A stretch of DNA of 64,000 nucleotides, taken from positions 4,868,424 to 4,932,423 of the forward strand of contig NC_081334.1 of assembly GCF_022539665.2 (NCBI RefSeq). Reading direction: 5' to 3'. Origin of the DNA: Daphnia carinata. Taxonomy: Eukaryota > Arthropoda > Branchiopoda > Diplostraca > Daphniidae. Shown here in pieces: positions 1 to 11,219 of this stretch (its first letter is position 1; every line of letters starts with the position of its first letter). A program made the translations under genes and the position numbers. The notes under the pieces were generated by a model. It was not told the DNA's origin. It saw nothing but the letters and a program-made list of their open reading frames with translations, and did not search any database.

Positions 1-56
1 TACCTCATTTTTTTTTTTTTTGACGCAACACAAAAATACAATTGAGGACGATTTAC

Positions 57-203
57 CGCTACATCGGGACATCGTTTTCAGCGACCAGAGGAGAAGTGGC
101 GTGCCTTTCACTAAGGCCAAGTTCTTCAGCCGGATGCCTTTACTGCCTCCGCGGGCCAGAATCAATCCAGCGACATGCATGACCAGCGCTTGTTCCCGAC
201 ACA
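57..203 (-). CDS. CMAS: N-acylneuraminate cytidylyltransferase (CMP-sialic acid synthetase), partial, one exon
   Basis: The enzyme activates sialic acid with CTP to give CMP-sialic acid, the donor for sialyltransferases. Read on the minus strand, this exon gives HVAGLILARGGSKGI followed by LKNLALVKGTPLLLWSL, which matches the N-terminal nucleotide-binding part of the family (motif ARGGSKG, then the K-N and G-x-P-L-L-x-W signature). A splice acceptor (ctag) lies just above 203 and a GT donor at 56-55 follows a phase-1 end. A methionine codon at 180-178 could start the protein, but the frame stays open back to the acceptor, so an upstream leader exon is possible. The rest of the gene lies off the left edge. 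The family match is strong by motif; the start and upstream exons are not resolved. Confidence 0.72.
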
Positions 204-1155
204 CTAGATATATACCGGTGCAGAAGACGATTTTTCCAGAATTTGTGTGTTGCTGATGACGAACAACAATCTCTGTAATGATAATTCACGAGCTCTGCTC
301 CAGTCCCAGCAGAGCAGTAGCGGAGAGTAAGCCTTTGCCAACAGTCGAAACTGTAGGTCTTATGTGAAGCGCAATCGTTCACAACAGAGTAAATAACGTT
401 TAGCGTCGTCTTTCTTCTGGATGCTGCACGTCCCTAAACTACCGAAAACTCCTAGACCGCCGCAATCGCCAACCGAAACATCGTCCGATCGATAAACATT
501 TCCTCTTGGTGATTTTAGTGGCCACTAGGTGCCAGCACGTGTCTACCCGCTTCTATGATGTTCGATACGAGAATCCAGTTTGACCGTTCGAACCTATTTT
601 TCTGCCTAGCGAAGGTAGGCTAAAGAATGAAACACAGACACAAAATGAAATGTCACGAGGAACAATGGCCGACGTGGGAACAATTCAACTTTGTCTTGCT
701 TGCCCTCGTAATCTCATCAAGAATCGAGTATGGCGTACAACTAAAGGGATTAATACAGATAGATGAGCTCCACGTCCGTTTTACGTGACGTTAGTCTTGC
801 CTACTGTACAGAAATGGATGACTTGACGTGTATAGAGAGAACGAGAGGCAGACATAGCGCTTGACTGCTTCCATTCGGCTGAAAATTTGTCACGCCAGCC
901 AGAAACCCATTACATTCAGCTGATTGAATCTTAATCCAATTGAATGTTGGCGTTGGTCTTTAAATTGGACCGAATCGGAATTAAAACGTTATTCCCATTC
1001 CAACCCAGTAGCCATAAATCAAGTGGTTAGAAACATTTCACGATGGACTTTACATTTTTCGAGCATTGTAGCAAGGCCAATGAGAAAAAAAATTATACAA
1101 GAAAAAAGAACAAAAAGGAAAGGAAACAAACAAACAAAACACATCAAATATTCTG
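204..1155. other. Gap between CMAS exon and Lst8
   Basis: No coding exon was recognised. The stretch just above the CMAS exon (about 204-420, minus strand) is open in two frames and has an acceptor-like site near 345, so it may hold a leader exon or 5' UTR of CMAS. From 600 to 1150 the sequence is ordinary AT-rich DNA and may include the 3' UTR of Lst8. Confidence 0.4.
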
Positions 1156-2509
1156 TTACGGTGTTCCATCTTGAAATGCCAGAGAAGTAACAGCTTTTTG
1201 ATGACCAATATATTCTTTAGCTATCTCGCTGGTCTCAATACTCCACAATCTCGCAGTGTTGTCGGAAGAAGCTGCCGAAGCCAAATAGAAAGTGTCAACA
1301 AGTTCAATAGTACCACCAGTTGAAGATTAGTACCTGTTATTGCGTACTGCGAATCAGCACTGAACGCTATATCCCACACCCAACGTTGATTTTCCGTTTG
1401 CAGTGTAGAATGAAGAGTAAAGTCTGAAGTTCTCCATAACTTTGCCGTTTGATCGGCCGACGTCGTTGCCAAATACCTTAAGAAAGAAACAACAGAAGAT
1501 TATAATTGTTTGTGGGATTGCAAAAATTTCACGCCATCGTACTTAGCATCAGGACTAAATTTACACTTGAGACCATAGCGTTTGTGGGCTAGTAAACGGC
1601 TTTTCGGTCGCAACTGAGTTGGCGTTGAACCTTCTTCTCCATCAGGTAGTTTGGTACCAGGAGTTAAGCTCCAAACATAGCAGTTACCCTGTAAAAAAGT
1701 AAGTAAAAATCAAGTTCAACGTGCTTCTTTTAACTAGGTGCCTGCCTTATTATTGATGGCTGCCATGAAATTTGCAGAAGAATCAATTGAAATGTCTTGG
1801 ATTGATGCATCTTGCTCTGGAATCTATTTGTTTAAAAGCTGATGTAATGGAATGAAAAAGTATTGGTAACGCAATTCAATCAGTTTCGAAAACAAACCAG
1901 TTGTTCATTGTGATCTGTTCGCAGATCCCTATGCAAGCAAGGTGCACCTTAGAATCAGTTTCAGTTGCATTATTACTATAAAACTAAAACCTACCAGATA
2001 TGGATGACACCACTCTGATCGCCTACCAATAATTCTCCTTGGTTTGGATGCAAGCAAACACAATTTACAGGAGCTGTGACTTGAAATATTCTAGAGCATT
2101 GTAAATTCCTTGTTCTGAAAATAAGCACAAAAAAAATTGTTTAATAGAATGTCTATTTTACCACACAGAGTCATCACCTCAGGTCCCAAACTCTCGCAGA
2201 ACAGTCCTCTCCTCCAGTGTACATCCAATGTCCATCTTCATGAAAACCAACAGCCGTAACATTTCGCGATATACCTTCGTAATTAACTATGGGATTCGGA
2301 TTGGATGAGTTGATTTCGTACATGCGAATATGTTGATATCCAGCAGCTGCCAAAAGCTGGCTGTCGGGAGTAATGTCAAGTGCATTGACTTGGGACTCGG
2401 GATGCGTTACGGTACGAGTGCACACACCGCTGTGTGCTTGCCAAAATTTGATCGAGTGATCATAGCCTCCTGTCGCAAGTATCACTTGATCTCCGTTGTT
2501 ATTACCCAT
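1156..2509 (-). CDS. Lst8: Target of rapamycin complex subunit LST8 (WD-repeat protein)
   Basis: Lst8 is a seven-bladed WD40 propeller that binds the TOR kinase domain in TORC1 and TORC2. Seven exons on the minus strand: 2509-2178, 2114-1995, 1928-1898, 1823-1746, 1688-1543, 1476-1334, 1271-1156. They join in phase to 321 residues, close to the roughly 326 of the animal protein. Diagnostic stretches are [46 protein letters not shown] and [14 protein letters not shown] chose the ATG at 2509, which puts [15 protein letters not shown] at the N-terminus as in the family; an in-frame ATG at 2542 would add eleven unrelated residues. The intron between exons 4 and 5 starts with GC rather than GT (see findings); all other introns are GT-AG. 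The 31-base exon 3 supplies [11 protein letters not shown]. Confidence 0.93.
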
Positions 2510-2740
2510 AAGTATCTTTAATTTGTTTATCGTTTTAGTCAAACCGATCTGAAATTTCCTGTTTGTTTTTCTTCTGAAAGCTACGAATCAAGCAGACAAC
2601 CCACAAAATCAAACTACGAGCCCGAGTCTGTGTTGCCAAACAGTGAAATACAGAGACGCCGTAGTTTAATCGAACCAGATCGAAAAACTAATTGAGCAAG
2701 AAAGAGATTTCCAAAAGGTTTGCCATTTTACATCACATTT

Positions 2741-5030
2741 TTATTCAGCTGAATAAATTTCAACAATAATTTCTTCTGCTTCCGGCAATACAATTTCAGG
2801 CGACATGGCTACTGTAAAGTCAGTGGATTCGGAACATCCGTTTTCCATAGTTTCTTCCCACAGGTTCTTTGAAGTTAACTGATCTGAATCGGGGGTTGAA
2901 TCGGACTGATCCAGGGTATGTTGTATTGGTTCATCAGAATCATGAACGGCGCCAGTCACTTCAGAGTTTAAGCTTCCTAGATTTGATTTCTTGGCCAATC
3001 TAAGGAGTGTGCTTAGACTTGGTAGAGGAAGAATGCCATTGGAGCGTAAATGCTTGTATACTGCACTGCTTTTCCGTTTAATTAGTAGACAGTCTGCGAG
3101 AAATTCCGGATCATAGCGCATTGCTGTGAACCTATCGTTCCTCCCTGGGGTCACCTTGGCTTTGGCCATCATTGTTTTAACAACCAGTTGCTCCTAGAAA
3201 AGAGAAAACATAATTTGTTGGTACAACTCAAATTTTGTTAAATGGAAAAGGGCACATTACTTTTGGATTTAGAATCTTGATCCTGGCATCAAACGCGTTC
3301 CATATCAATTTTTGTCTTTCTTTCCGCAATTCATCTATGGTAGCCGAATACTTCTATTCCTCGCGAATAGGATAAAAAGAATAATTAGAATTCTTAACAA
3401 GCCTTTTTTTGTTAATTTTCTTAAGATTTTTGAATTACCTCCGCCTTCTGTTTCATTCGTTGCAGAGCTCTTTGAGAGGTATCCAGTTTGCGCCTATAAT
3501 ATTTTTTAAAATCTTTCGATTTGATGGGATTCTTTATCATCCGTCTCAAATTCCTCCTTAACATTTGGCATTTTAGGCAGAGCAGACGAGTGTTTGCGAG
3601 TCCCAAGCATTCCTTCGACCGCCACACATTTCGATCCTTAAAAGCGGCATATTTATCCGTCACTTCAACATCTTTCAGTGATTCTTCCACAATTCCTAGA
3701 CATGTTTTTCGAATGTGGAAATCCTCAAGAATCTTTGACAATTCCGTTTTCTTATGAAACTCCAATTTGATGTACGGTGGCTGTATCGATTTTCCATTGA
3801 GAAACAATTCAACTTTAGTCTTGGTGATTATTCTCACAGTTTTGATAGTCATCACACCATCGTGGGAAAGGTAATGACAAGAACAGATGAGAAGTTTGGT
3901 TCGCTCATTGAACGACCAGTACCATTCGGCTGAAGGGAAACTGACACCAGAGATAAAGTCACGATAACCAACAGCATCCAAATCAAGGCAGGACTCTTCA
4001 ACCGTAGGCGCCGAACATGAGGGACGAATACCATAGCTGTGGTCGCAATCGTGCACAGCAGATGAAGACACGCTACGACTTTCTTCTACTTGTGATGCAA
4101 CGATTTCAGGATTGCCTTTTTTTGCAGGAACGTTTGATCGGACAGTTTCTACTACGTAATCGTGGTCACTATGAGACGGTATGGAAGAAGCAGCACTGGT
4201 GTCATCAATTTGCGCCAAATGTATGGATGAAGTTGAAGGCAAACCACCAAAGGTATTCAAACTGGGATCATTCTGAATGAGCTGGGTAGCTACATTGGAA
4301 TTCTGAAAGATCAGCGGAGATTCATGTACTAGGATGTAGTGCGTCACAGGGCCATGGACAGAAAGATTGCTGTTTGGGTCACCAATGCGATCACATGGAA
4401 TATCAGTTGTCCTTTTTGGTAATAAGCGGGGAAGTACAATAGGTGAATCTGCAAAAGAACATACAGACAATTGTGATTTCCACAGCTACCTCTTGAATAA
4501 TAAGAACAAAAACCTTTAGTGACAGTTTTAGTACTGCTGCATTTCAGAGGTATATCTTTCTTGTTTGATAATGAGCTTGCATGTGAGACAGACGGTCCTA
4601 AAAGGAAAAAGCTGAGTAACAAATGCATTTTCTAAAAAGTATAAGGTACTAAACATAGTACAATAGGTGCACGAACAATAAAAGCCTCATCATATATGTT
4701 ATTAAAAAAAACTTGATTAGCTAGTGACCATTATGAAGATTAAATAGAACAAGAACCTAGGAAAAACTTTGGTACAGCACCAGGCTTAAGTGTCCATCTT
4801 GCATAAGGATAGAATTTATCTTGTATTACTCTCCCTTTTTCGATATCAGCCTCTTCAAAATGTCTACTACAAATCTTTGAAGTAGCTGTCAAACCTCCTT
4901 TTGGAATAATCTCTTGCCAGATTGCTAATGAAGCCTTGGGTACACTGAACACCCCAACATGTGTATTTTCTTTATCACTTTTGCCAGAACAACCACTAAT
5001 GAAACATCTTTTATGTATCTTCTTTTCCAT
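2741..5030 (-). CDS. THAP-domain protein with P-element-like helical region
   Basis: Five exons on the minus strand, 5030-4757, 4597-4514, 4448-3439, 3353-3261 and 3193-2741, join in phase to 637 residues. Residues 1-92 form a THAP zinc finger: C9, C14, C54 and H57 as the C2CH ligands, W38, and GAVPKFF at the end as the usual A-V-P-x-x-F box. THAP fingers bind DNA in a sequence-specific manner. The middle (about 120-400) is polar and not recognised. Residues from about 440 are basic and helical and likely coiled-coil (RALQRMKQKAE running into KYSATIDELRKERQK). A later stretch, RYDPEFLADCLLIKRKSS through HLRSNGILPLPSLSTL, resembles the helical region after the coiled coil in P-element/THAP9-type transposases. 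No RNase-H-like catalytic domain follows before the stop. It may be a domesticated regulator or a truncated transposase; the frame is intact, which favours a gene. Confidence 0.8.
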
Positions 5031-6400
5031 TCCACAGATGGTTCAGTGCATAACTGAAATCAAATGTGACAAGGAACACGAAAATAACTTTTAAGTGAAA
5101 CTTTTAATTGCGTATTCCAGTCGAAGATGAAATAAAACTAGCAGACAACTCTAACCCGATGTGTTCATAACAAAACAAGGAAATAAACTTAAAGGAAAGG
5201 ACAACGTTCTACGCTTTCCGTCCTTAAAAATTGAATAACACGGGAAACATTTTTATTTTACCATTAGATTATACTAGTTTTTCCAGGGTTTATTAATTAC
5301 AAAATGCAAATAAGCCCGACTTTTCAGCAAATTAAGTTTTTTTTCCAAAATCCACAATTTAGTAATCAGGAAATGTCCTTTACATTCGAAATAAACAAAA
5401 ACCGTCAAAATTAACTTTGTATTTATCATTATATCTGAAATCAGCTGATTTTACAGTTTTGGAACTAAACGTAAAAAACTAAGAAAGTTTGGGGGTAAAC
5501 AGCACTTTGTTTTCTTAAAATAAAAAAAAACGGCTAGTTTAACGAGAAAACTAATCACGGATTTGAAATCAGCGTTCAATTTTGATTATTCCCTGTGATT
5601 TTTGTCGAATTCCAAGAGGTTCCGTTTTTGGCCGATTTTCACAAAAGTGGTAAGGCCTTCTCACTTTTTCATTTTTGGCCAAATTTCAAATTTGGCTTAA
5701 AATACATGATTTCGATTCAAAATCAACTGCTGATCACGGAAATCAAGTTTATTTTTCAATTGGCACTATAGATTTTTAACTAGACGTAAAAAACACAAGG
5801 CCGAGCTTATTTTGTCGGGCTTAAAATTTGTACCTGCAAAAAATCAGACTCATTGGAATTGATTTAAAATCATACGATATACTCAAAATTGAATGATGAT
5901 GACGGGAAAATTGTTATTTTTTCAACAAGGCAAGCTTTTTAAAAAATGGCCAAATTTGGCTTAAAATACATGAAATGGATTCAGAATTAAATAGTGATCA
6001 CGGAAATCAGGTTTATTTTTCAATTGGACTTATAGTTTTTAATTAAACGTAAAAAATACAAGGCCGAGCTTAGTATGTTTAAACATTTAATTTGTGGCTG
6101 ATTAAACATATTAATTTTCTTAAGTTAAATTTTCATTTTGATAAGTACTTTAAATATGTTTCAAAACATTTAATTTGTGGCGGATAAAATTTCTCGTAAT
6201 GACTTTTGCGTCCACAAGAGGCGCCTTAAACCGTGGCTCAGCGGACAGTTATTTTTTCAAGCATATTTCTAGATTGGCTTAACGCGTGTAGTCTGCTGTC
6301 TACTTTTCCTCGCTAGATAGTCCGTCCTCGTTAGATTTTACTTCTTGACCTCTATATAATCTAATTTGTTTAATTCTGATCTACATTTTTTCTTTCCCGG
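5031..6400. repeat. AT-rich intergenic DNA with degenerate repeated modules
   Basis: No gene seen. A module of about 120 bases occurs at about 5690-5812 and again at about 5950-6072. Both copies run from tttggcttaaaatacatga through tgatcacggaaatca and ttatttttcaattgg to caaggccgagctta. Shorter related pieces occur near 5280-5340 and 5440-5500. The copies differ by many substitutions, so they are old. The unit class is not recognised. Confidence 0.55.
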
Positions 6401-7860
6401 GTCACAAGGTAAGTGTTTTCTTGTATTCCTAGTGTGATTTCTTTAAATTATCGTTTTGTTTAACAGTGTGAAGGACATTTTGCCAGAGTCTCCACAAGCT
6501 GGTGGGGGCGACGGTAGTAGTCCGTTGACGTCACAAAGTAAGATGAAAATATCGAAACATGTGTTCGAACTTAAACTTCTTGGTGCTTTTTATAGTATGG
6601 AGCAGGGGGACATTTCTCGAAGGATTGCCCATAATAGGGTCGCGGCGGTGGTGGAAGTCGTACCTGCCATGAGATAAACGAAAAACAAAAAGAACATCAT
6701 TTTTAGTGCTCATTTTTAACGAAGAAGAGGGAAATGTAGCAAGGGATTTTCCTCAAGGAGGAAGCATTGGTGGCAGCAACTGTTACACTTTAAACATCAA
6801 TTGTATCTTCACAAAAATATTTTATCTTCCAGTGTTCATTGTTTTACTCCTAGTGTGATGAAGCTGGCCACACCCCGAAAGGCTGCCAGAATCTCTTCAT
6901 TGAATTGACGGAAGATGGAAAGCCACATGAGCAATACGTTCCGGAAGCTGTGACATGTGGTGAAAAGGAACTGTTTAAGGGCATCATCTGTGTGGGAATG
7001 CTTTAACAATTTTGATAAAGTCGTCCTTCATGTAAGCCATTTCTCGAAACTGTATTTAAAAAAAATATCTATTGGGTTTGCTTTAGGCTACAGGAAAAGA
7101 TGTACGTCAATACATAACATCATTCGAAGAAGCCGGCCCTGCGCCAACTACTACTTCAAAACATTAAGAATTCTGGCTACATAAAACCAACACCTGTTCA
7201 GAAAGCTTCAGTTGCAGTTATTCTTGCCAAAAGAGATTTAATTGCTTGTGCTGTCACGGGCTCCGGAAAAACAGTAATCCAATTAATTAACGCTGTGTAA
7301 TTTGGAAACCTTGATGCCCTCATACTGACTTGATTCGAATGGGTCGGTATGAAATGGGTAAGTTGAAGTAAAAGTAATTTTGAGTGGGCACGCCGGTGAT
7401 TGCGACTACTAAAAAGTCCAATTGCATCTAAGATACTCAACAAACTCTTCGTGATATTCGTTGATTAAGTCATCTAAAATTTTACATTTTTTCATGCAGG
7501 GTGCGTACTTGGTACCGGTTTTGAACATATCGTTAGAACAAGGTGTTGCTGGTGCGTCTCATGCCATGGGGCAAAAGCCAGAAGTTGTAATTGTCGCATC
7601 CACCCGTGAATTGGCCATACAAATTCACCGTGAGGCGTGTAAATTCTCCTACAGTTCTGTCTTAAAGTCTGTGATTATATATGGAGGAACTCTAACGAGC
7701 CATCAGCGGTCAAATCTTCAAGCTGGGTGCAATATTGTTGTCGCGACCGCGGTGCGATTCAAGGATTTTCTCGACCGTGGAATATTTGTCTTCTCGGGAG
7801 TCAGGTTTTAAGTTTTGGACGAAGCTGATCTAAATCATTTGGGCATTAAGCATACCTGAT
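6400..7860 (+). pseudogene. Vasa-like DEAD-box RNA helicase relic with CCHC zinc knuckles
   Basis: Broken pieces of a germline helicase gene in order on the plus strand. CCHC zinc-knuckle remnants come first (CEGHFAR near 6467, GAGGHFSKDCP near 6600-6640, CDEAGHTPKGC near 6855). Then comes a segment like the region before the helicase core (GKDVRQYITSFEEAGPAP near 7092). The Walker A motif reads AVTGSGKT near 7250, and GAYLVPVLN at 7500 is followed by STRELAIQIHREA and YGG. Motif II DEAD is near 7820. Introns appear to be retained (about 6412-6466, 7032-7086 and 7273-7499), so this is a decayed duplicate and not a retrocopy. Lesions: stop codons in the knuckle part, a stop directly before VLDEAD (7808-7810), more stops after it, and TAVR where TPGR is expected. 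No sequence after motif II is recognised. Confidence 0.75.
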
Positions 7861-9480
7861 TTTGAACAACACCAGAAGAAGACGATCAGGAAACTCAAGT
7901 AATACCCAAAGCGCTGCTAGCAAGGGCAAAACGATATATTGCTTAGATCAAATGAAAGATGATTGCTCAAGTACGCAGTGACAGGAAACGGCTCGGTTTA
8001 CCTTAAGCTATGACAAAGGTAAGATTGTAAGGTTGGTATACCCCGACGTACGGTACTGGCATGAAGTGCATAAGGAACAGTAACCTATGCAAACCAACTT
8101 GAGCTACGCGCTTTAAGTTCCCGAGATGGCATTCCTTAATAAATCGCCAGTATGTTCCAGTATCTGACTGTTATGGACCGCCAGATTCCTCTAATTAGTT
8201 GGCATCTACTAAATATGTTGGCGCTATCACATACCGGGGCGAATGGCGGTTTCGTATTGAACAGCGGCTATAGAACTTGCCATGCCGAGATCAAGTTCTG
8301 TGCAAATCGTAACCAGTTTATACGGGGGCACCAAACGGTGACATCTGTCGGGGGAAAAGTGAACGCCATCTAGTGGTCAGTACCACAGCTTGTAATGACT
8401 TAAATCACATGACAATGTGACAGAAAATCCAAATAAGGATTTTAAATCACGGTATAATCCTTTTTTAGCGGTTTGCAAGGAAATGATTTGGAAATTATGT
8501 TGCAGTTTACGACCAACAACCATTTGCTTAGCACCAGTAGGTAAGGAAAATTTTATTTGCATTTTGTAATTTTTTGCTAGGGTTTTGTTTGGTGAACTTG
8601 CAGATTTCAAGATAACTGCAAATGGTAGTCCCAAAATCAGAAGAATTTTGTCTGTCATCTTTACTACGTGAACTTTAAAAGGCCTTGTTATACCAAAGGG
8701 CGTCCAATGGAGAAATTGGGCTCCATTAACGATTCAAGTAGTTGACATTTACAACTAAATTGTTAATGTTTGAATTTTGTTGTATTTTCTTTTATTCAGA
8801 CTCATTGATTCTAACAGCCTGGTTGCAAACTTTTAGCCATTGTGTTGTAATGAATGTATTTATAATCCAGTCTACAACACTTACAAAATGCCAAGGTACA
8901 CAGTTATGTCTACGCTGAGACGTTTAATCTGACAATGTAGTTGATAATACTTCTTTTTTGCTATGTAATATGGCCATCAGTTGGTTTTTCAGTGTCGTCT
9001 ATCCCTTTACCTTGTCTGCTTTTCCGCCTCACGATTCCATGCCGCTTAACACTAAACGCTCTAAAAAGAGAATTGACGAGTTCTCTTAAAAAAATTATCC
9101 ATATTTTATGTGCGACTTTCATTTTTGGTTGTATATTAAGACAAAAGATGGCGCTGATGGACGTATGTTTTTCTATGACAAGTGAATCAGCAGTGAACTG
9201 TGAAACCGGTGTCTGAGTGTTTGTTTTATGTGTTACATTCCGAAGAAAAGTCTAATAAAATCTAATGGTATGGTTCGTATTTTCGAGTTTTCATTCTTCT
9301 GTGTACTTTTGAAGTGAATCACATTAAATGGATTATTTCTGTGCAAAAATTAGTCAGGTTGTCAGCTGCCATAGCCACAAACTTCTGCAATTTATTATTT
9401 TGCTTTCATCATGCTGCTCAATTGTTCATTGATAGTTATAAAATTTATATTTTGGCAGTCAGAATGATATGATATATATG
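7861..9480. other. Intergenic stretch after the helicase relic
   Basis: Nothing firmly recognised. Around 7980-8083 the plus strand has a short open stretch that ends in RLVYPDVRYWHEVHKEQ and a stop. On the minus strand, 8377-8658 is open for 93 residues with a hydrophobic, signal-peptide-like start (MTDKILLILGLPFAVIL). Neither has a family match that I know, and both could be chance or relics. Confidence 0.3.
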
Positions 9481-10029
9481 ATTCTGTTTTTAAGACGCAG
9501 CTCCTGAAACTTAAACTGCAAAGGATGCTGACGGTGAAGGACGGTCATAAACAACACAAGTCAAATGTGTTGGAACATCATAATTTCATTCTGCTACTCT
9601 TTGTCCATTCGTTGTGTCCTGTCTCGTCTGAGAAACACAGCATATGTGGTTTTGCAAACGCCAAACCATCACCATTTCCTCAGTCTTCTCATGATATCTA
9701 CTGAGGAGTTCAAACGGTAAGATTTTATGTTGAGGAGTGAGGTATTATACTTATAATAAGTCAGTATGAAATTAATGTGACTTTGCCTTTTTTTAGCCTG
9801 TGGAATTAAAACTGCAAAGAATGCTGGCCCTGAAGGATGGTCACCAATGAAACAAAACTATGGATTGCAATGTGTCGTGACATTGTTATGCTCTTGGACC
9901 ACTCATCGTTTCCTGTAAGTATTAATCTGGTAAAAAGCAGCCTGCTTCTCTATGTGTCAACGGTTAACAACCTCTATTTCAGCAGGCCGCCTTTTCATTG
10001 CTACTCCCCAGCCAACACATATCTTTCCT
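9480..10029. repeat. Degenerate direct repeat
   Basis: A short module occurs twice in direct orientation: at about 9495-9560 and about 9800-9850. Both contain aaactgcaaa followed by gatgctg or aatgctg, gtgaagga or ctgaagga, and tggtca or cggtca. The relation is clear to the eye but diverged. No gene was recognised here. Confidence 0.4.
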
Positions 10030-10315
10030 CCAGTCTTCGCCCGTCGCGCCTTCTTCGCCTCACACCGTCTTCGCCTCGCACCGTCATCACCTCGCAACGT
10101 CATCGCCTCGCCCGTCGCACCGTCGTCGCCTCGCCCGTCGCTTCGTCATCGCCTCGTCCGTCGTCTCGTGGTCGCCTCGTCATCGCCTCGTCCGTCGTCT
10201 CGTGGTCGCCTCGTCATCGCCTCGTCCGTCGTCTCGTCATCGCCTCGTCCGTCGTCTCGTGGTCGCCTCGTCATCGCCTCGTCCGTCGTCTCGTGGTCGC
10301 CTCGTCATCGCCTGT
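10030..10315 (+). repeat. GC-rich minisatellite, 34-base unit
   Basis: From 10151 the sequence is a head-to-tail array: full 34-base units at 10151-10184, 10185-10218, 10242-10275 and 10276-10309, and a shortened 23-base unit at 10219-10241. Each unit begins gcctcgtccgtcgtctcgt. The region 10030-10150 is a more degenerate form of the same cgtcgcctcg sequence. All three plus-strand frames are open through the array because the unit lacks stop codons. Confidence 0.85.
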
Positions 10316-10840
10316 TCTTTATGGTATCTTTGTATTTTGCAGTGTTTTTGTTGTGCTAATTAACACGCTGGCTGCCACGCCCTTTTTCTCCCCTTTTTTT
10401 TTTAGCTTTATAGGGACGGGCCGCGCTGTTCTGCCTCATGGCCTATCTGCCATGAGGTGGAGCAGTTGCCACTGCCCAAGATTCGCCGAAAGGCGCTTAG
10501 GCAACGCACCAAAGGGACTCCCTTTTCTCGATGTGTGGTGGAGACCCGGGATGTGCGTTTCCACAACGGTCTCCACCATTGCATCAGCCCGGACTTGTCA
10601 GCGGACAGTCCCACTTGGTCGCTATATTTCCGATAGTGACGTAGTAAATGTAGTTGTTAGTGGCGTGGCAGCCAGCCTGTTAGTTAGTTATGTATGTATG
10701 TATGTATGTATGTCTTGTATTGTATTGTATTTGTAAATGTAAATATTAGTGGTGGATTTGAGGGAGGATGGAGGGACAATAAAAAATATATATATTTACT
10801 TCAATTGAGTTTTTATTTAGAAGTATATTTATCATCTGTA
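10316..10840. other. GC-rich tail and TATG microsatellite
   Basis: About 10400-10640 is GC-rich and open in more than one frame, unlike the AT-rich DNA around it. A (TATG)n run follows at about 10687-10712, and then (GTATT)-like repeats. An AATAAA-like signal lies near 10780. No product recognised; it may be the end of a repeat element. Confidence 0.35.
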
Positions 10841-10841
10841 T

Positions 10842-10915
10842 TGGGGATCGAACCCTTAACGTTTAGCATACCAATCCAATGCTTTACTATTACGCCAATT
10901 ACAATGTTACTAACA
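10842..10915 (-). other. tRNA-like relic 1
   Basis: The minus strand carries a B-box-like ggttcgatcccc and, about 35 bases before it, an A-box-like tggcgtaatagtaaagca. No acceptor stem can be formed, so it is not called as a tRNA gene. Confidence 0.45.
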
Positions 10916-10984
10916 ACAAATTTTCTTCCTAAATATCCTTGTTTATACTGCAAAGGTAGATAGGCTTTAAAAATTGTATTATCT

Positions 10985-11068
10985 CATGTACAGTTCTAAA
11001 TAGCTCAGTGGTAGAGCGTTTGACTGATATATAGAAGGTCTGAGGTTCGAATCCCAGGTCAAGGTGGC
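10985..11068 (+). other. tRNA-like relic 2 at the outer edge of repeat copy 1
   Basis: The plus strand has a D-arm tagctcagtggtagagc and a T-arm ctgaggttcgaatcccag, spaced as in a tRNA. The acceptor stem and anticodon stem are poor. It directly precedes a motif (aaggtggcaaaaacaa) that also opens repeat copies 2 and 3. Confidence 0.5.
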
Positions 11069-11219
11069 AAAAACAATTAAGGTAAATAAAAAAAAAAGTT
11101 GATTCATGTAAGGTGACAAAAACAAGAAAATCAACGCAAAAAAAAATTTGAAAAATGTAATGTGTGAACCCAGACATTGAAAGAAACAAATTTTGCAAAA
11201 AATATTTTATAAAAAAAAT

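Noticed and set aside
9837-10736. A 299-codon plus-strand ORF
   Set aside because: Its middle is translated minisatellite, open in all three frames, and the ends match no family.
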